A DNA stretch of 64,000 nt from Sphingomonas panacisoli (GCF_007859635.1 NZ_CP042306.1:2170001-2234000); one strand, 5' to 3'. Numbered from the stretch's first letter, positions 24,511 to 32,853 are shown. Numbers and translations: made by a program. Notes: generated by a model not told the origin, from the sequence alone.

Positions 24511-26094
24511 GTGGCCAGCCTCACCGCCGGTGAGCGCGCAGGGATGACGATCGGTGCGCGCTTCGGCCGGCTGCAGACCGGGGCGAAGATTTTCCTGATC
24601 CTGCTCGCCGCGCTGCTGCCGTTCGCGATCATCGCGATCCTCGCAACGCTCAGCACCACCCGTCAGGCGAGCATGGAAGCGCAGTCGCAGCTTCGCGTCG
24701 CCGCGCAGGAAAGCTCACGAAACCTGGCGATCGAACTGGTCGGCGATATGGCAGCGCTGACGACGGCGATGAACGCGCTCGCCGCCGATCATGCCGACGC
24801 GCCGAGTTGCGCCCGCGCCCGCGGCGTCTTCGCGCAACAGATCGCCGCCGGCGCCAGCTTCAGCATCATCGATCGCACCGGCCGGATGCTGTGCGGGACA
24901 TCGTCCCCCTACCCCGCCCCCGACGCCATCGCGGGCGGCCAACCGGCAGGGCGAGTCGTTCCCGGCAAGGGCGTCGTGCTATCGATCACGGCGGCCAATG
25001 GTGATTTGCGCGGCAGCGCCTTCTTTCCCGCGCCGTTCCTGACCGACATCGCCAAGCCGACCGTGACCGGCGTCGATTACGCCGAAACGATCCGCGGCGC
25101 TGACGGTCAGGATCTAGCTTTGCGCGCGCTCGATCGCGACAGCCCTTTGGATAGTCATCAGGCCGTCAACGCGCCGCTGAATGTCGGCAATCTGACCCTC
25201 AACGTCAGCATGCGGCGCAACCTGATAACATCGCCGATCCTGATCGCGATGCTGCTGCCGATCCTGATGTGGCTCGCGGCGGCGAGCATCGCCTGGTTCG
25301 TGGTCGATCGACTGCTGATCCAGCCGCTGCGTACCCTGCGCGCGCGTGTCGCGGCATATCGCCCGGGCGAAGCGATCGATTCGGCCGACGTCCGCTCGCT
25401 CCCCGCGCAGGAGATTCGGGAGCTCGGCGAGACGTTTCGGTCGCTCAGCCGGACGCTGATTCTGCACGAGGCCGGGCTCGCCGAGGGCCTCGTGCGCCAG
25501 ACCAAGCTGACGCGCGAGGTGCATCACCGCGTCAAGAACAACCTTCAGGTCATTTCCAGCCTGATCAACCTGCATTCGCGCGGTGCGGAGGCGGCGGAAG
25601 CGGCGCGCGCCTATTCGTCGATCCAGCGCCGTGTCGATGCGCTGTCGGTCGTGCATCGTCACCATTTCGCGGAAATGGAAGATCATCGCGGCCTGTCGCT
25701 GCGCGCGGTGATCGGCGAACTCGCCTCCAACATCCGCGCGACCAGCCCGGAGGCGTCGAAGCTCGGCATCCAGCTCGAGATCGAGCCCTATCTGGTGAGC
25801 CAGGATACGGCGATTGCGATCGCGTTCCTGCTGACCGAAATCATCGAACTGGCGATCAGCATTTCGCCCGGCGCGCAGTTCCGCTTGTCCGTGCGGGCCG
25901 GCGAAACGCCCGCATCGGCGATCTTGCGCGCGAGTTCGCCAGCGCTTGCCGACAGCGACGCATTGAAGGCAGCGCTCGGCCAGCGCTATGGCCGCGTGAT
26001 GGAAGGATTGTCGCGGCAACTCCGATCGCCGCTGCACCACGATCCCCTGGCAGGATCCTACGAAATCGCCGTCGCGGTCACCGGAAAAGACTGA
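24511..26094 (+). CDS. PhyP-like membrane sensor kinase of the HisKA_2 family
   Basis: This 527-residue protein has a transmembrane helix (IFLILLAALLPFAIIAIL, about residues 27-45), a periplasmic sensor domain to about 240, a second helix (about 241-265), and a HAMP-like linker. The HisKA_2 box EVHHRVKNNLQVISS has H338-H339, of which H339 is the likely phospho-site. The ATPase region is degenerate: the N-box is replaced by TEIIELAISI, and no DxG G1 box or glycine-rich G2 box is seen. In Sphingomonas melonis Fr1 a kinase beside phyR, PhyP, acts as a negative regulator or phosphatase of PhyR; this protein fits that by position and by its missing ATP site. An ATG at 24544 is an alternative start. 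Confidence 0.8.
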   Translation: MASLTAGERAGMTIGARFGRLQTGAKIFLILLAALLPFAIIAILATLSTTRQASMEAQSQLRVAAQESSRNLAIELVGDMAALTTAMNALAADHADAPSCARARGVFAQQIAAGASFSIIDRTGRMLCGTSSPYPAPDAIAGGQPAGRVVPGKGVVLSITAANGDLRGSAFFPAPFLTDIAKPTVTGVDYAETIRGADGQDLALRALDRDSPLDSHQAVNAPLNVGNLTLNVSMRRNLITSPILIAMLLPILMWLAAASIAWFVVDRLLIQPLRTLRARVAAYRPGEAIDSADVRSLPAQEIRELGETFRSLSRTLILHEAGLAEGLVRQTKLTREVHHRVKNNLQVISSLINLHSRGAEAAEAARAYSSIQRRVDALSVVHRHHFAEMEDHRGLSLRAVIGELASNIRATSPEASKLGIQLEIEPYLVSQDTAIAIAFLLTEIIELAISISPGAQFRLSVRAGETPASAILRASSPALADSDALKAALGQRYGRVMEGLSRQLRSPLHHDPLAGSYEIAVAVTGKD

Positions 26095-26148
26095 AAATCC
26101 GCGAAAAACCCGGCTGCGAAAAAAAATTCGAAAAATGCGATTTCTTTT

Positions 26149-26173
26149 GGAACCCGATCGCACCAAGCGCGTT
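26149..26173 (+). promoter_or_regulatory. Consensus EcfG promoter (GGAAC-N16-CGTT)
   Basis: GGAAC at 26149-26153, a 16-nt spacer and CGTT at 26170-26173 match the EcfG consensus exactly. It points into a gene-free interval ending at the hairpin at 26225-26272, 55 nt after the kinase stop. No coding region follows on this strand, so it probably drives a small RNA. Confidence 0.7.
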
Positions 26174-26179
26174 TTCATC

Positions 26180-26280
26180 TTCGGATAGCGACCTTATGCC
26201 CCCCCGCTCTCGCTATCCATGACATAGGCCCGGAAGCGTCAACCCCTCCCCCCGGTGACGCTTCCGGGCCTAAATTCTTT
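26180..26280 (+). ncRNA. Candidate EcfG-regulated small RNA with C-rich loops
   Basis: Predicted from the promoter at 26149, transcription would begin near 26180. The 5' end folds as a perfect 9-bp stem (GGATAGCGA 26183-26191 with TCGCTATCC 26210-26218) whose 18-nt loop contains seven consecutive C (26199-26205). The 3' end is a 17-bp stem (26225-26241 with 26256-26272) whose 14-nt loop reads ACCCCTCCCCCCGG and contains the anti-Shine-Dalgarno string CCTCC. Caulobacter GsrN, an sRNA controlled by the equivalent sigma factor, also uses a C-rich 5' loop to bind mRNA. The similarity is in design rather than proven homology, and the ends are estimates. Confidence 0.5.
26225..26272. terminator. 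Perfect 17-bp hairpin between the kinase/sRNA and tatC
   Basis: The arms 26225-26241 and 26256-26272 are exact reverse complements (core GGCCCGGAAGCGTC). An AT-rich stretch TAAATTCTTT follows on the plus strand. It can end the upstream plus-strand transcript and the tatABC transcript from the other side, and would be the 3' end of the candidate sRNA. Confidence 0.75.
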
Positions 26281-26306
26281 CCGGGACTTGTGAAATCGGC
26301 AGGTAA

Positions 26307-27083
26307 TCAGGCGGCGGTTTCTTCCGCTTCCACAGCCTTTGCACGCCGACGATGCGTCAGCCAGATCACGCCCAGCGTCAGGAAGTAAAGCCCGACCAGC
26401 GGCGCCGCGAGCATCACCATCGACCCGGCGTCGGGCGGCGCCAGCACCAGCGCGATCGCGAAACAGCCGAGGATCGCATAGCGCCATGCGCGCGCCAATT
26501 GCCCCAGCGTCACGATCCCGGCCCGTTCCAGCAGCATCATCAGGATCGGCAGCAGGAACGACACGCCGAACCCGAACAGAAACTGCATGACGAAGGTCAG
26601 GTAATTGCCGACGCGCGGCAACGCTTCCTGCTGCACGTCGCCGACCTTGGTCTGGTAGCCGAGCAGGAAATGCACCGCGGCGGGGATCGCGACGTAATAG
26701 GCCATCGCACAGCCCGCCGTGAACAGGATGGGCGTCGCCAGCAGGAACGGCAACAGCGCGCGCTTTTCCTTGCGGTACAGGCCGGGTGCGACGAACTGCC
26801 ACAGCTGATTGGCGACAACGGGGAACGACAGCACGGTCGCCGCGAAGAACGCGACCTTGAGCTGGACGAAGAACGCTTCGAACAGCTCGGTATAATAGAC
26901 CTTCTTCTCGCCCGCCTTGGCGAGCGGCTCGATCAGGAAGCCGAAGATCGGCTCGGCGAAGTAAAGGCAGATACCGAACAGCACCGCGAGCGTCGCGAAG
27001 CTGATGAGCAGCCGTTTGCGCAACTCGATCAGATGCTCGAGCAACGGCGCGCGGCTGGCGTCGATTTCGTCGTCGTCGCTCAT
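26307..27083 (-). CDS. tatC: Sec-independent protein translocase TatC
   Basis: This 258-residue polytopic protein has six transmembrane helices and forms the receptor core of the twin-arginine translocon. The cytoplasmic N-terminus contains LLEHLIELRKRLL, and the family motifs FVAPGLYRKEKR and the F-P-x-x-x-NQLW element (FPVVANQLW) are present. The C-terminus is RRAKAVEAEETAA. The start at 27083 lies 5 nt after the tatB stop; a longer upstream frame inside tatB was rejected. Twin-arginine cargo in this window includes the DUF1501 protein at 32922. Confidence 0.95.
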   Translation of the reverse strand: MSDDDEIDASRAPLLEHLIELRKRLLISFATLAVLFGICLYFAEPIFGFLIEPLAKAGEKKVYYTELFEAFFVQLKVAFFAATVLSFPVVANQLWQFVAPGLYRKEKRALLPFLLATPILFTAGCAMAYYVAIPAAVHFLLGYQTKVGDVQQEALPRVGNYLTFVMQFLFGFGVSFLLPILMMLLERAGIVTLGQLARAWRYAILGCFAIALVLAPPDAGSMVMLAAPLVGLYFLTLGVIWLTHRRRAKAVEAEETAA

Positions 27084-27087
27084 CGCG

Positions 27088-27531
27088 TCACGGCTTTGCC
27101 CGTTTGGCGGCGGGCTTCTTCGCTGTCGGTTTCCTGGCGGCCGCGGCACGCGGCTTGGCGGGTGTTTTGCGCTTAGGGGCGGGCGTAGCCTCGACCGGCG
27201 CCATCTCCGTCGTCATCGCCAGTGCATCCTCGCTCTCGGGCGTGGAATCGTCTTGCGGCACCGGCGCCATCAGCATCGCCTGATCGGGCGTCGCGGGGAA
27301 TTCGCGCATGATGCGCTCGTTCTCCGCCTTCCATTTCTTTTCCATCTCCTGGAATTCTGATTCGCGGATCATGTCGTCGAAGCCCGAGCGGAATTGCCGC
27401 GCCATGCCGCGCGCGCGCCCGATCCACTGCCCGGCGAGACGCATCGCCTTGGGCAGATCCTTGGGCGGGATGACGACCAGCGCCACCGCACCCAGCACCA
27501 GCAATTCGGTGGGGGCAATATCGAAGATCAC
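27088..27531 (-). CDS. tatB: Sec-independent protein translocase subunit TatB
   Basis: TatB (147 residues) recognises twin-arginine precursors together with TatC. It opens MIFDIAPTELLVLGAVALVV, with the glutamate and short membrane helix of the family, then PPKDLPKAMRLAGQWIGRAR, an amphipathic helix. The C-terminal third is a Pro/Ala/Lys-rich tail (KRKTPAKPRAAAARKPTAKK), basic and presumably disordered. It lies 24 nt after tatA and just before tatC. Confidence 0.93.
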   Translation of the reverse strand: MIFDIAPTELLVLGAVALVVIPPKDLPKAMRLAGQWIGRARGMARQFRSGFDDMIRESEFQEMEKKWKAENERIMREFPATPDQAMLMAPVPQDDSTPESEDALAMTTEMAPVEATPAPKRKTPAKPRAAAARKPTAKKPAAKRAKP

Positions 27532-27555
27532 GGCCGGACGGCTCTCCGGCGAGAA

Positions 27556-27783
27556 TTAACGGTCGGCGTCGCGGGCGCGCTCGCGTTCGGCGTCGATCAC
27601 CGTGTCGGCGCGCTTCGATTCGAGGCGGCTCGGCGGTGTCTCGTCTTCTTCCGCCATGCCCTTCTTGAACTGTTTGATGCCCTTGGCGACGTCGCCCATC
27701 ATGTTCGAAAAGCGGCCGCCCCCCAGCACCAGGATCGCGATCACCCCGAAAATCAGCCAATGCACCAGGCTGAAGCTACCCAT
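27556..27783 (-). CDS. tatA: Sec-independent protein translocase subunit TatA
   Basis: TatA (75 residues) oligomerises to form the protein-conducting element of the Tat system. It reads MGSFSLVHWLIFGVIAILVL, then the hinge GGGRFSNMMGDVAKGIKQFK and a charged tail rich in Arg, Glu and Asp. The ATG at 27783 was preferred over a GTG one codon upstream. The gene begins 31 nt after scpB, continuing the nagZ-scpA-scpB-tatABC run. Confidence 0.93.
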   Translation of the reverse strand: MGSFSLVHWLIFGVIAILVLGGGRFSNMMGDVAKGIKQFKKGMAEEDETPPSRLESKRADTVIDAERERARDADR

Positions 27784-27813
27784 CACTCAATCTCCTCAGG
27801 CAATATACGCCAC

Positions 27814-28416
27814 TTAGTCTTCTTCGGACGCATTTGCCATCTCTTCGTCAGCCTCCTCGCCAATCGACAGTTCGGCCATCGCCAGGTTGATCGGATCGAG
27901 CAGCCCGGCCGCGCGCAAATCGTCGATCCCGGGCAAGTCGCGGCGGCTGGCAAGGCCGAAATGCGTCAGGAATTCCGCGGTCGTCGCGAACTGCAACGGA
28001 CGGCCCGGCGTTTCCCTCCGCCCGGCGGGGCGCGCCCAGCCCGCTTCCATCAACACGTCGAGCGTGCCCTTGGATATCTGCACGCCGCGGATCGCCTCGA
28101 TCTCGGCGCGCGTGACGGGCTCGTGATAGGCGATGATCGCGAGCGTCTCGATTGCCGCGCGGGAGAGCTTGCGCGCCTCCTCGCGATCGCGGCGAAGCAA
28201 ATGCGCGAGGTCGCCCGCGGTCTGGAAATGCCAGCGGTCACCGCGCTGGACGAGTTCGATACCGCGCCCGGCATAGTGTTCCGCCAGCGTCGTCAGCGCC
28301 GCACGGACATCGGCGTCATCGCCGACATGCGCGCGGATCGCCTCGATCGTCAGCGGCTCGTCGGCCGCGAACAGCACCGCCTCCACCGCACGCGACAAAT
28401 CGTCGGGTTCGATCAT
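27814..28416 (-). CDS. scpB: SMC-Scp complex subunit ScpB
   Basis: ScpB (200 residues) dimerises through two winged-helix domains and binds the kleisin ScpA in condensin for chromosome segregation. The protein starts LSRAVEAVLFAADEPLTIEA, contains LSRAAIETLAIIAYHEPVTRAEIEAIRG, the most conserved stretch of the family, and ends with an acidic tail (EEADEEMANASEED). It overlaps scpA by 4 nt. Confidence 0.93.
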   Translation of the reverse strand: MIEPDDLSRAVEAVLFAADEPLTIEAIRAHVGDDADVRAALTTLAEHYAGRGIELVQRGDRWHFQTAGDLAHLLRRDREEARKLSRAAIETLAIIAYHEPVTRAEIEAIRGVQISKGTLDVLMEAGWARPAGRRETPGRPLQFATTAEFLTHFGLASRRDLPGIDDLRAAGLLDPINLAMAELSIGEEADEEMANASEED

Positions 28417-29144
28417 GCCGTGGCCTTAAGGTAGAGCGGCGCAAACGGCGATTGCTGACGCAGTTCTGCCTTCCCCCTCCGGGCGAGTTCGAGTGCGGCG
28501 ACGAAGCTGGACGCGAGCGCCGACTTGCGGAACGCGCCGTCAAGGCTGTCGGGCAGGAAGCTTTCGATCGTCGCCCATTCGACTTGCACGCCGAGCAGCC
28601 GCGACACGCGTTCGAGCGCGGCGTCGAGCGTCATGACGGGGCGTTCGTGGACGACGTGGAAGACCGGGCGGTTGCGCGCGTTGATCTGCCCGTAGGCAGC
28701 GATCAGATCGTAGATTTCGGCCTGCCACTGCGCTTTGCGGACCGTACGCAGCCCCTCGGGTGCGGCGCGACGGAACACGTCGCGGCCCAGCCGATCGCGC
28801 GCCAGCAGTCGCGCGCCCGCGTCGCGCATCGCGTTGAGGCGTTCGAGCCGCATTTGCAGCCGCAGCGCCAGCTCCTCGGGGCTCGGCTCGACCTCAGGAT
28901 CGCGCGGTAGCAGCAGCGCGGACTTGAGATACGCCAGCCACGCCGCCATCACGAGGTAATCGGCCGCGACCTCCAGCTTCAACGCGCGCGCTTGCTCGAC
29001 ATAGACCAGATATTGCTCGACCAGCGCCAGGATCGAAATCTGCTTGAGATCGACCTTCTGCGCCCGCGCCAGCGCGAGCAACAGGTCGAGCGGTCCTTCC
29101 CACCCGTCGATGTCGAGCGTCAGCGTGTCGGTGTCGGAGTCCAT
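28413..29144 (-). CDS. scpA: Segregation and condensation protein A
   Basis: ScpA (243 residues) is the kleisin that bridges the SMC heads. The N-terminal SMC-binding part has GWEGPLDLLLALARAQKVDLKQISI, the hallmark of the family, and the C-terminal winged helix is present (VAALELARRGKAELRQQSPF). The middle contains EVAADYLVMAAWLAYLKSALLLP. The ATG at 29144 matches the family length. nagZ lies upstream beyond a REP-like pair. Confidence 0.93.
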   Translation of the reverse strand: MDSDTDTLTLDIDGWEGPLDLLLALARAQKVDLKQISILALVEQYLVYVEQARALKLEVAADYLVMAAWLAYLKSALLLPRDPEVEPSPEELALRLQMRLERLNAMRDAGARLLARDRLGRDVFRRAAPEGLRTVRKAQWQAEIYDLIAAYGQINARNRPVFHVVHERPVMTLDAALERVSRLLGVQVEWATIESFLPDSLDGAFRKSALASSFVAALELARRGKAELRQQSPFAPLYLKATA

Positions 29145-29164
29145 CGACGTACTTTAGCCACATC

Positions 29165-29239
29165 CGTCATCCCAGCGAAAGCTGGGATCTCTGGCGGACC
29201 GCGCCAGCGCCCGAGACCTCAGCTTTCGCTGGGGTGACG
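29165..29239. repeat. Inverted pair of REP-like palindromes between nagZ and scpA
   Basis: A 20-nt arm at 29165-29184 (core CCCAGCGAAAGCTGGG, a hairpin in itself) is repeated inverted at 29220-29239 with one mismatch. The whole 98-nt gap between nagZ and scpA is this element; it has no ORF. Confidence 0.8.
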
Positions 29240-29242
29240 CAC

Positions 29243-30244
29243 TTAGGCCAACCCTAGAAGCTCGTCCCGCTTGGCGATCAATGCGTTGAAATCCCCTTCC
29301 GGGGCCTTCACCGTCGCCATCGCTCGGTCGAGCCGCTCCAGCGACTTCGCCGGCATGTCGTTGAGCAGCGCGGCGATCTCCGCCATCTCGTCCATCCGGC
29401 CCCAGCAATCGAGTACCACGTCGCATCCCGCCGCGATCGCCCCCGCTGCTTTCTCGCCCGCGGTGCCCGACAGCGCCTTCATGTCGATATCGTCGGTCAT
29501 CAGCAGCCCGTCGAAGCCGATCTGGCCGCGGATGATATGATCGACGACGATCGGAGAGAGCGTCGCGGGGCGCTCCTTGTCCCACACCTCGAACACGATG
29601 TGGCTCGTCATGCCCATCGGCGCATCGGCCAGGCTGCGGAACGGTTCGAGATCGATTTCGAGCTCGGCCTCCGACGCGCGCACGGTCGGCAGGTGGTGAT
29701 GGGTGTCCACCACCGCGCGGCCGTGGCCCGGCATGTGCTTGACCACGCCGACGACGCCGCCGGTGCGCAACCCGTCGAGGATCGCGCGGCCCATCGCGGC
29801 GACGCGCATCGGCTCGTGACCAAGCGCGCGGATCGAAATCGCCTCGGTCGTGTCGGGCTGGCTGACGTCGAGGAGCGGCCAGCAATCGACGTTGATCCCT
29901 ACTTCGGCCAGCATCAGCGCGGTCGCATTGGCATGCGCGCGCGCCGCCTCGATCGCGGAGACCGGGGCAACCTCGTACAGCGCGTCGAATGCCGGGCCGG
30001 CGGGGAAATCGGGCCATTCGGGCGGCCCCATCCGCTGCACCTTGCCGCCTTCCTGGTCGATCAGGATCGGTACGTCGTCGCGGCCCGACAGGTCACGCAG
30101 CGAGTCGGTCAGCGCACGGAGTTGCGCGCGATCCTGCACGTTGCGCTTGAACAGGATGTAGCCGCACGGATCGGCATCCTTGTAGAACGCGCGTTCGTCG
30201 TCGGTGAGGGCAAGGCCGGACAGGCCGTAGATGACGGGCTTCAT
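29243..30244 (-). CDS. nagZ: Beta-N-acetylhexosaminidase NagZ
   Basis: NagZ (333 residues, glycoside hydrolase family 3) removes GlcNAc from GlcNAc-anhydroMurNAc peptides in cytoplasmic murein recycling. The catalytic loop KHMPGHGRAVVDTHHHLP carries the conserved Asp-His pair, GFDGLLMTDDIDMKAL carries the nucleophile Asp, and DQEGGKVQRMGPP begins the barrel's conserved region. No signal peptide is present, as expected. REP-like elements lie on both sides. Confidence 0.95.
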   Translation of the reverse strand: MKPVIYGLSGLALTDDERAFYKDADPCGYILFKRNVQDRAQLRALTDSLRDLSGRDDVPILIDQEGGKVQRMGPPEWPDFPAGPAFDALYEVAPVSAIEAARAHANATALMLAEVGINVDCWPLLDVSQPDTTEAISIRALGHEPMRVAAMGRAILDGLRTGGVVGVVKHMPGHGRAVVDTHHHLPTVRASEAELEIDLEPFRSLADAPMGMTSHIVFEVWDKERPATLSPIVVDHIIRGQIGFDGLLMTDDIDMKALSGTAGEKAAGAIAAGCDVVLDCWGRMDEMAEIAALLNDMPAKSLERLDRAMATVKAPEGDFNALIAKRDELLGLA

Positions 30245-30257
30245 GGACCAACTTTCT

Positions 30258-30387
30258 CCCCTCCCGCTTGCGGGAGGGGTCGGGGGTGGGCGTAATCTTA
30301 CGGGCAGAACCCCGACCGCAAAAGAAAACGCTGGGGGAACCCCGACCTTTCTTGCCCACCCCTAGCCCCTCCCGCAAGCGGGAGGGG
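30258..30387. repeat. Inverted pair of CCCCTCCC palindromes between the SPOR gene and nagZ
   Basis: A 34-nt element at 30258-30291 and its inverted copy at 30354-30387 (three mismatches) bracket the intergenic region. Each contains CCCCTCCCGC and its complement as an internal hairpin. The same family occurs at 36897-37021. No ORF lies in the gap 30245-30394. Confidence 0.75.
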
Positions 30388-30394
30388 AACGGTT

Positions 30395-31126
30395 TCAGCT
30401 CGTAACGATGCACGCCTCGCCCGCGACCTTCAGCTTGCCGCAGAGTTCCTGCGCCGCGCCCGCGCTGCCGGCATTGACCTTCAACCGATAGAAGGTGCGG
30501 CCGTTGACCTCCGCCTTCTCGATCGATTTGCCGAGGCCCGCCAGATAGCCGAACCGCTTCGACGCCTGCCCCCAGGCGGTGTTGGCCTGACCCTCGCTCG
30601 GGAACGAACCGAGCTGGACGAGCGCCCCACCGCCGCCGCCATTGGCGATGGTCACCGGACGGCCCGGGGCCGGCGCGGTCAGCTTACCGCCCGAGCCGGA
30701 AACGCTTGCGGTTGCGGTCGACGCGCCCGGACCGCCCTTGGCGTCTGGACCGGCCTTCTTGCCGACGATCGGCGCCTCGGGCAGGCTAGTGACCGCGATC
30801 GAGCCGTTGCCGCCCGCCGCCCCACCGCTCGCCGCGACCGCCGCGTCGCCTTCGCCGGCCACCTTCATTCCGCCGGGATCGTCCGGCTTGACCTTGTAGT
30901 CGCCTTCCTGCGCGGCGATCAGATCGCCATTCCCCGCGGCCGGCGTGCGATGCTTGAACCAGTAGATGCCCCCCAGCACCGCGGCGAGCGCGACCAGCCC
31001 GATCAGCACCATGCCGACGATACGGCTGAGCGGCGGACCCTCTTCGTAATCGTCCCCCGCGGTCTCGAGCCAGGGCAGCCGGTCATTGTCGGTGACCGAC
31101 GGCTCGCTCCATTTCTCCCCCGCCAT
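30395..31126 (-). CDS. SPOR domain-containing membrane protein
   Basis: This 243-residue protein has a cytoplasmic N-terminus, one transmembrane helix (MVLIGLVALAAVLGGIYWF, about residues 40-58), a Gly/Ala/Pro-rich periplasmic linker, and a C-terminal SPOR domain from about 165 (ALVQLGSFPSEGQANTAW, GRTFYRLKVN, GEACIVTS). SPOR domains bind denuded glycan at the septum, so it may take part in division. The start overlaps the argS stop (ATGA). The order argS-SPOR-nagZ-scpA-scpB-tatABC is conserved in the group. Confidence 0.85.
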   Translation of the reverse strand: MAGEKWSEPSVTDNDRLPWLETAGDDYEEGPPLSRIVGMVLIGLVALAAVLGGIYWFKHRTPAAGNGDLIAAQEGDYKVKPDDPGGMKVAGEGDAAVAASGGAAGGNGSIAVTSLPEAPIVGKKAGPDAKGGPGASTATASVSGSGGKLTAPAPGRPVTIANGGGGGALVQLGSFPSEGQANTAWGQASKRFGYLAGLGKSIEKAEVNGRTFYRLKVNAGSAGAAQELCGKLKVAGEACIVTS

Positions 31127-32853
31127 CAATTCATCTCCTCGACCGCTTCCACCCCCATGATGGCCAGGCCGTTGCGGACAATTTGCCCGATCGCGTCGCC
31201 GAGGAAAAGACGGGCGCAGGTGAGCTCGTGGTTGTCGGTCAACAGGAAGCGACGCTCCGGTCGATCGTTGCCGACATTCCATGATGCATGAAAAGCGGCC
31301 GCCAAGTCATAGAGATAAAAGGCGATACGGTGTGGTTCGCGTGCCGCGGCCGCAGTCTCGACGACCCGCGGGAACTGCGCGGCGAGCTTCACCAACGTCA
31401 GGTCTTCCGTATCAAGGCGGGACAAATCGACCGATTTACAGGCGATGCCAGCCTCCGCCGCGCGCCGCTTGAGCGACGCGACTCGGGCATGCGCATACTG
31501 CACGTAGAACACCGGATTGTCCTTCGACGCCTCGACCACCTTGGCGAAGTCGAAGTCCATCTGGGCGTCGGCCTTGCGGGTCAGCATCGTAAAGCGCACC
31601 ACGTCCTTACCGACTTCACGCACGACGTCGGCAAGCGTCACGAAGTTACCGGAACGCTTGGACATTTTGACCGGCTCGCCGGCCCGCAGCAGCCGCACCA
31701 TCTGGACAAGTTTGACGTCGAACCGCGTCTTGCCGCCGGTCAGTGCTTGCACCGCCGCGACGATCCGCTTGACCGTCCCGGCATGGTCCGCGCCCCAGAT
31801 ATCGATCAGCGCATCCGCCGTCTGTGCCTTTTGCCAGTGATAGGCGAGGTCGGCACCGAAATAGGTCCAGCTGCCGTCCGATTTCTTGATCGGCCGGTCC
31901 TGATCGTCGCCGAATTGCGACGAGCGGAACAGCGGCAGCTCGACCGGCTCCCAATCCTCGGGCGTCTCGCCCTTGGGCGCTTCGAGCATGCCGTCATAGA
32001 CCAGGCCCCGCGCGCGCAGCTCCTTCTCCGCAGCCTCTGGCTTCTTCGCCGCCTGCAGCTCGGCCTCGGACGAGAACAGGTCGTGATGGATGCCGAGCAG
32101 CGCCAGATCGGCCTTGATTAGCGCCATCATCGCCGCGACCGCCGCCTTGCGGAACAGGACGAGCCATTCGCTCTCGGGCGCGGATACGTATTTGTCGCCG
32201 AATTCCTTCGCGAGCGCCTGCCCTACCGGCACCAGATAGTCGCCGGGATACAGTCCTTCGGGGATCTCGCCGATATCCTCGCCCAGCGCCGCGCGATACC
32301 GCAGGTGCGCCGACCGCGCGAGCGTATCGACCTGCCCGCCGGCGTCATTGACGTAATATTCGCGGATGACCTTGTAGCCGCCCCATTCGAGCAACGAGGC
32401 CAGCGCGTCGCCCACGACCGCGCCCCGGCAATGCCCCATGTGCATCGGACCGGTCGGGTTGGCGGAGACGTATTCGACGTTGACGGTCCGGCCCTTGCCG
32501 GTCGCCGAGTGCCCATAGTCGGCGCCCCCGTCGTTGATCGCGGCGAGTTCGTTCCGCCAGGTATCGTCGGTCAGGCTCATGTTGATGAACCCCGGCCCGG
32601 CGACCGACACGGACGCGACCTCGTCCAGCTTGCCGAGTTCGGCCGCGATCTTGTCGGCCAGCGCGCGCGGATTGGTGTTTGCCGGCTTGGCCAGCACCAT
32701 CGCGGCGTTGGTCGCAAGATCGCCATGACTGGCGTCGCGCGGCGGTTCGATCGTCACCGCGGCTCGCGCCAACCCGCTCGGCAAATCGCCGTTCGCGGTC
32801 AAGGCGTCGAGCGCCGCGTCGATATGCGCGGCAAAGCGAGTGTAGAGCGTCAT
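31126..32853 (-). CDS. argS: Arginyl-tRNA synthetase
   Basis: ArgS (575 residues) charges tRNA-Arg. It is a class I synthetase: the N-terminal additional domain is followed by the HIGH-equivalent in SANPTGPMHMGHCRGAVVGD and by the KMSKR-type loop in EPVKMSKRSGNFV. The C-terminal anticodon-binding domain begins around NPVFYVQYAHAR. Length matches the family. It overlaps the SPOR protein gene by 3 nt at its end. Confidence 0.96.
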   Translation of the reverse strand: MTLYTRFAAHIDAALDALTANGDLPSGLARAAVTIEPPRDASHGDLATNAAMVLAKPANTNPRALADKIAAELGKLDEVASVSVAGPGFINMSLTDDTWRNELAAINDGGADYGHSATGKGRTVNVEYVSANPTGPMHMGHCRGAVVGDALASLLEWGGYKVIREYYVNDAGGQVDTLARSAHLRYRAALGEDIGEIPEGLYPGDYLVPVGQALAKEFGDKYVSAPESEWLVLFRKAAVAAMMALIKADLALLGIHHDLFSSEAELQAAKKPEAAEKELRARGLVYDGMLEAPKGETPEDWEPVELPLFRSSQFGDDQDRPIKKSDGSWTYFGADLAYHWQKAQTADALIDIWGADHAGTVKRIVAAVQALTGGKTRFDVKLVQMVRLLRAGEPVKMSKRSGNFVTLADVVREVGKDVVRFTMLTRKADAQMDFDFAKVVEASKDNPVFYVQYAHARVASLKRRAAEAGIACKSVDLSRLDTEDLTLVKLAAQFPRVVETAAAAREPHRIAFYLYDLAAAFHASWNVGNDRPERRFLLTDNHELTCARLFLGDAIGQIVRNGLAIMGVEAVEEMN

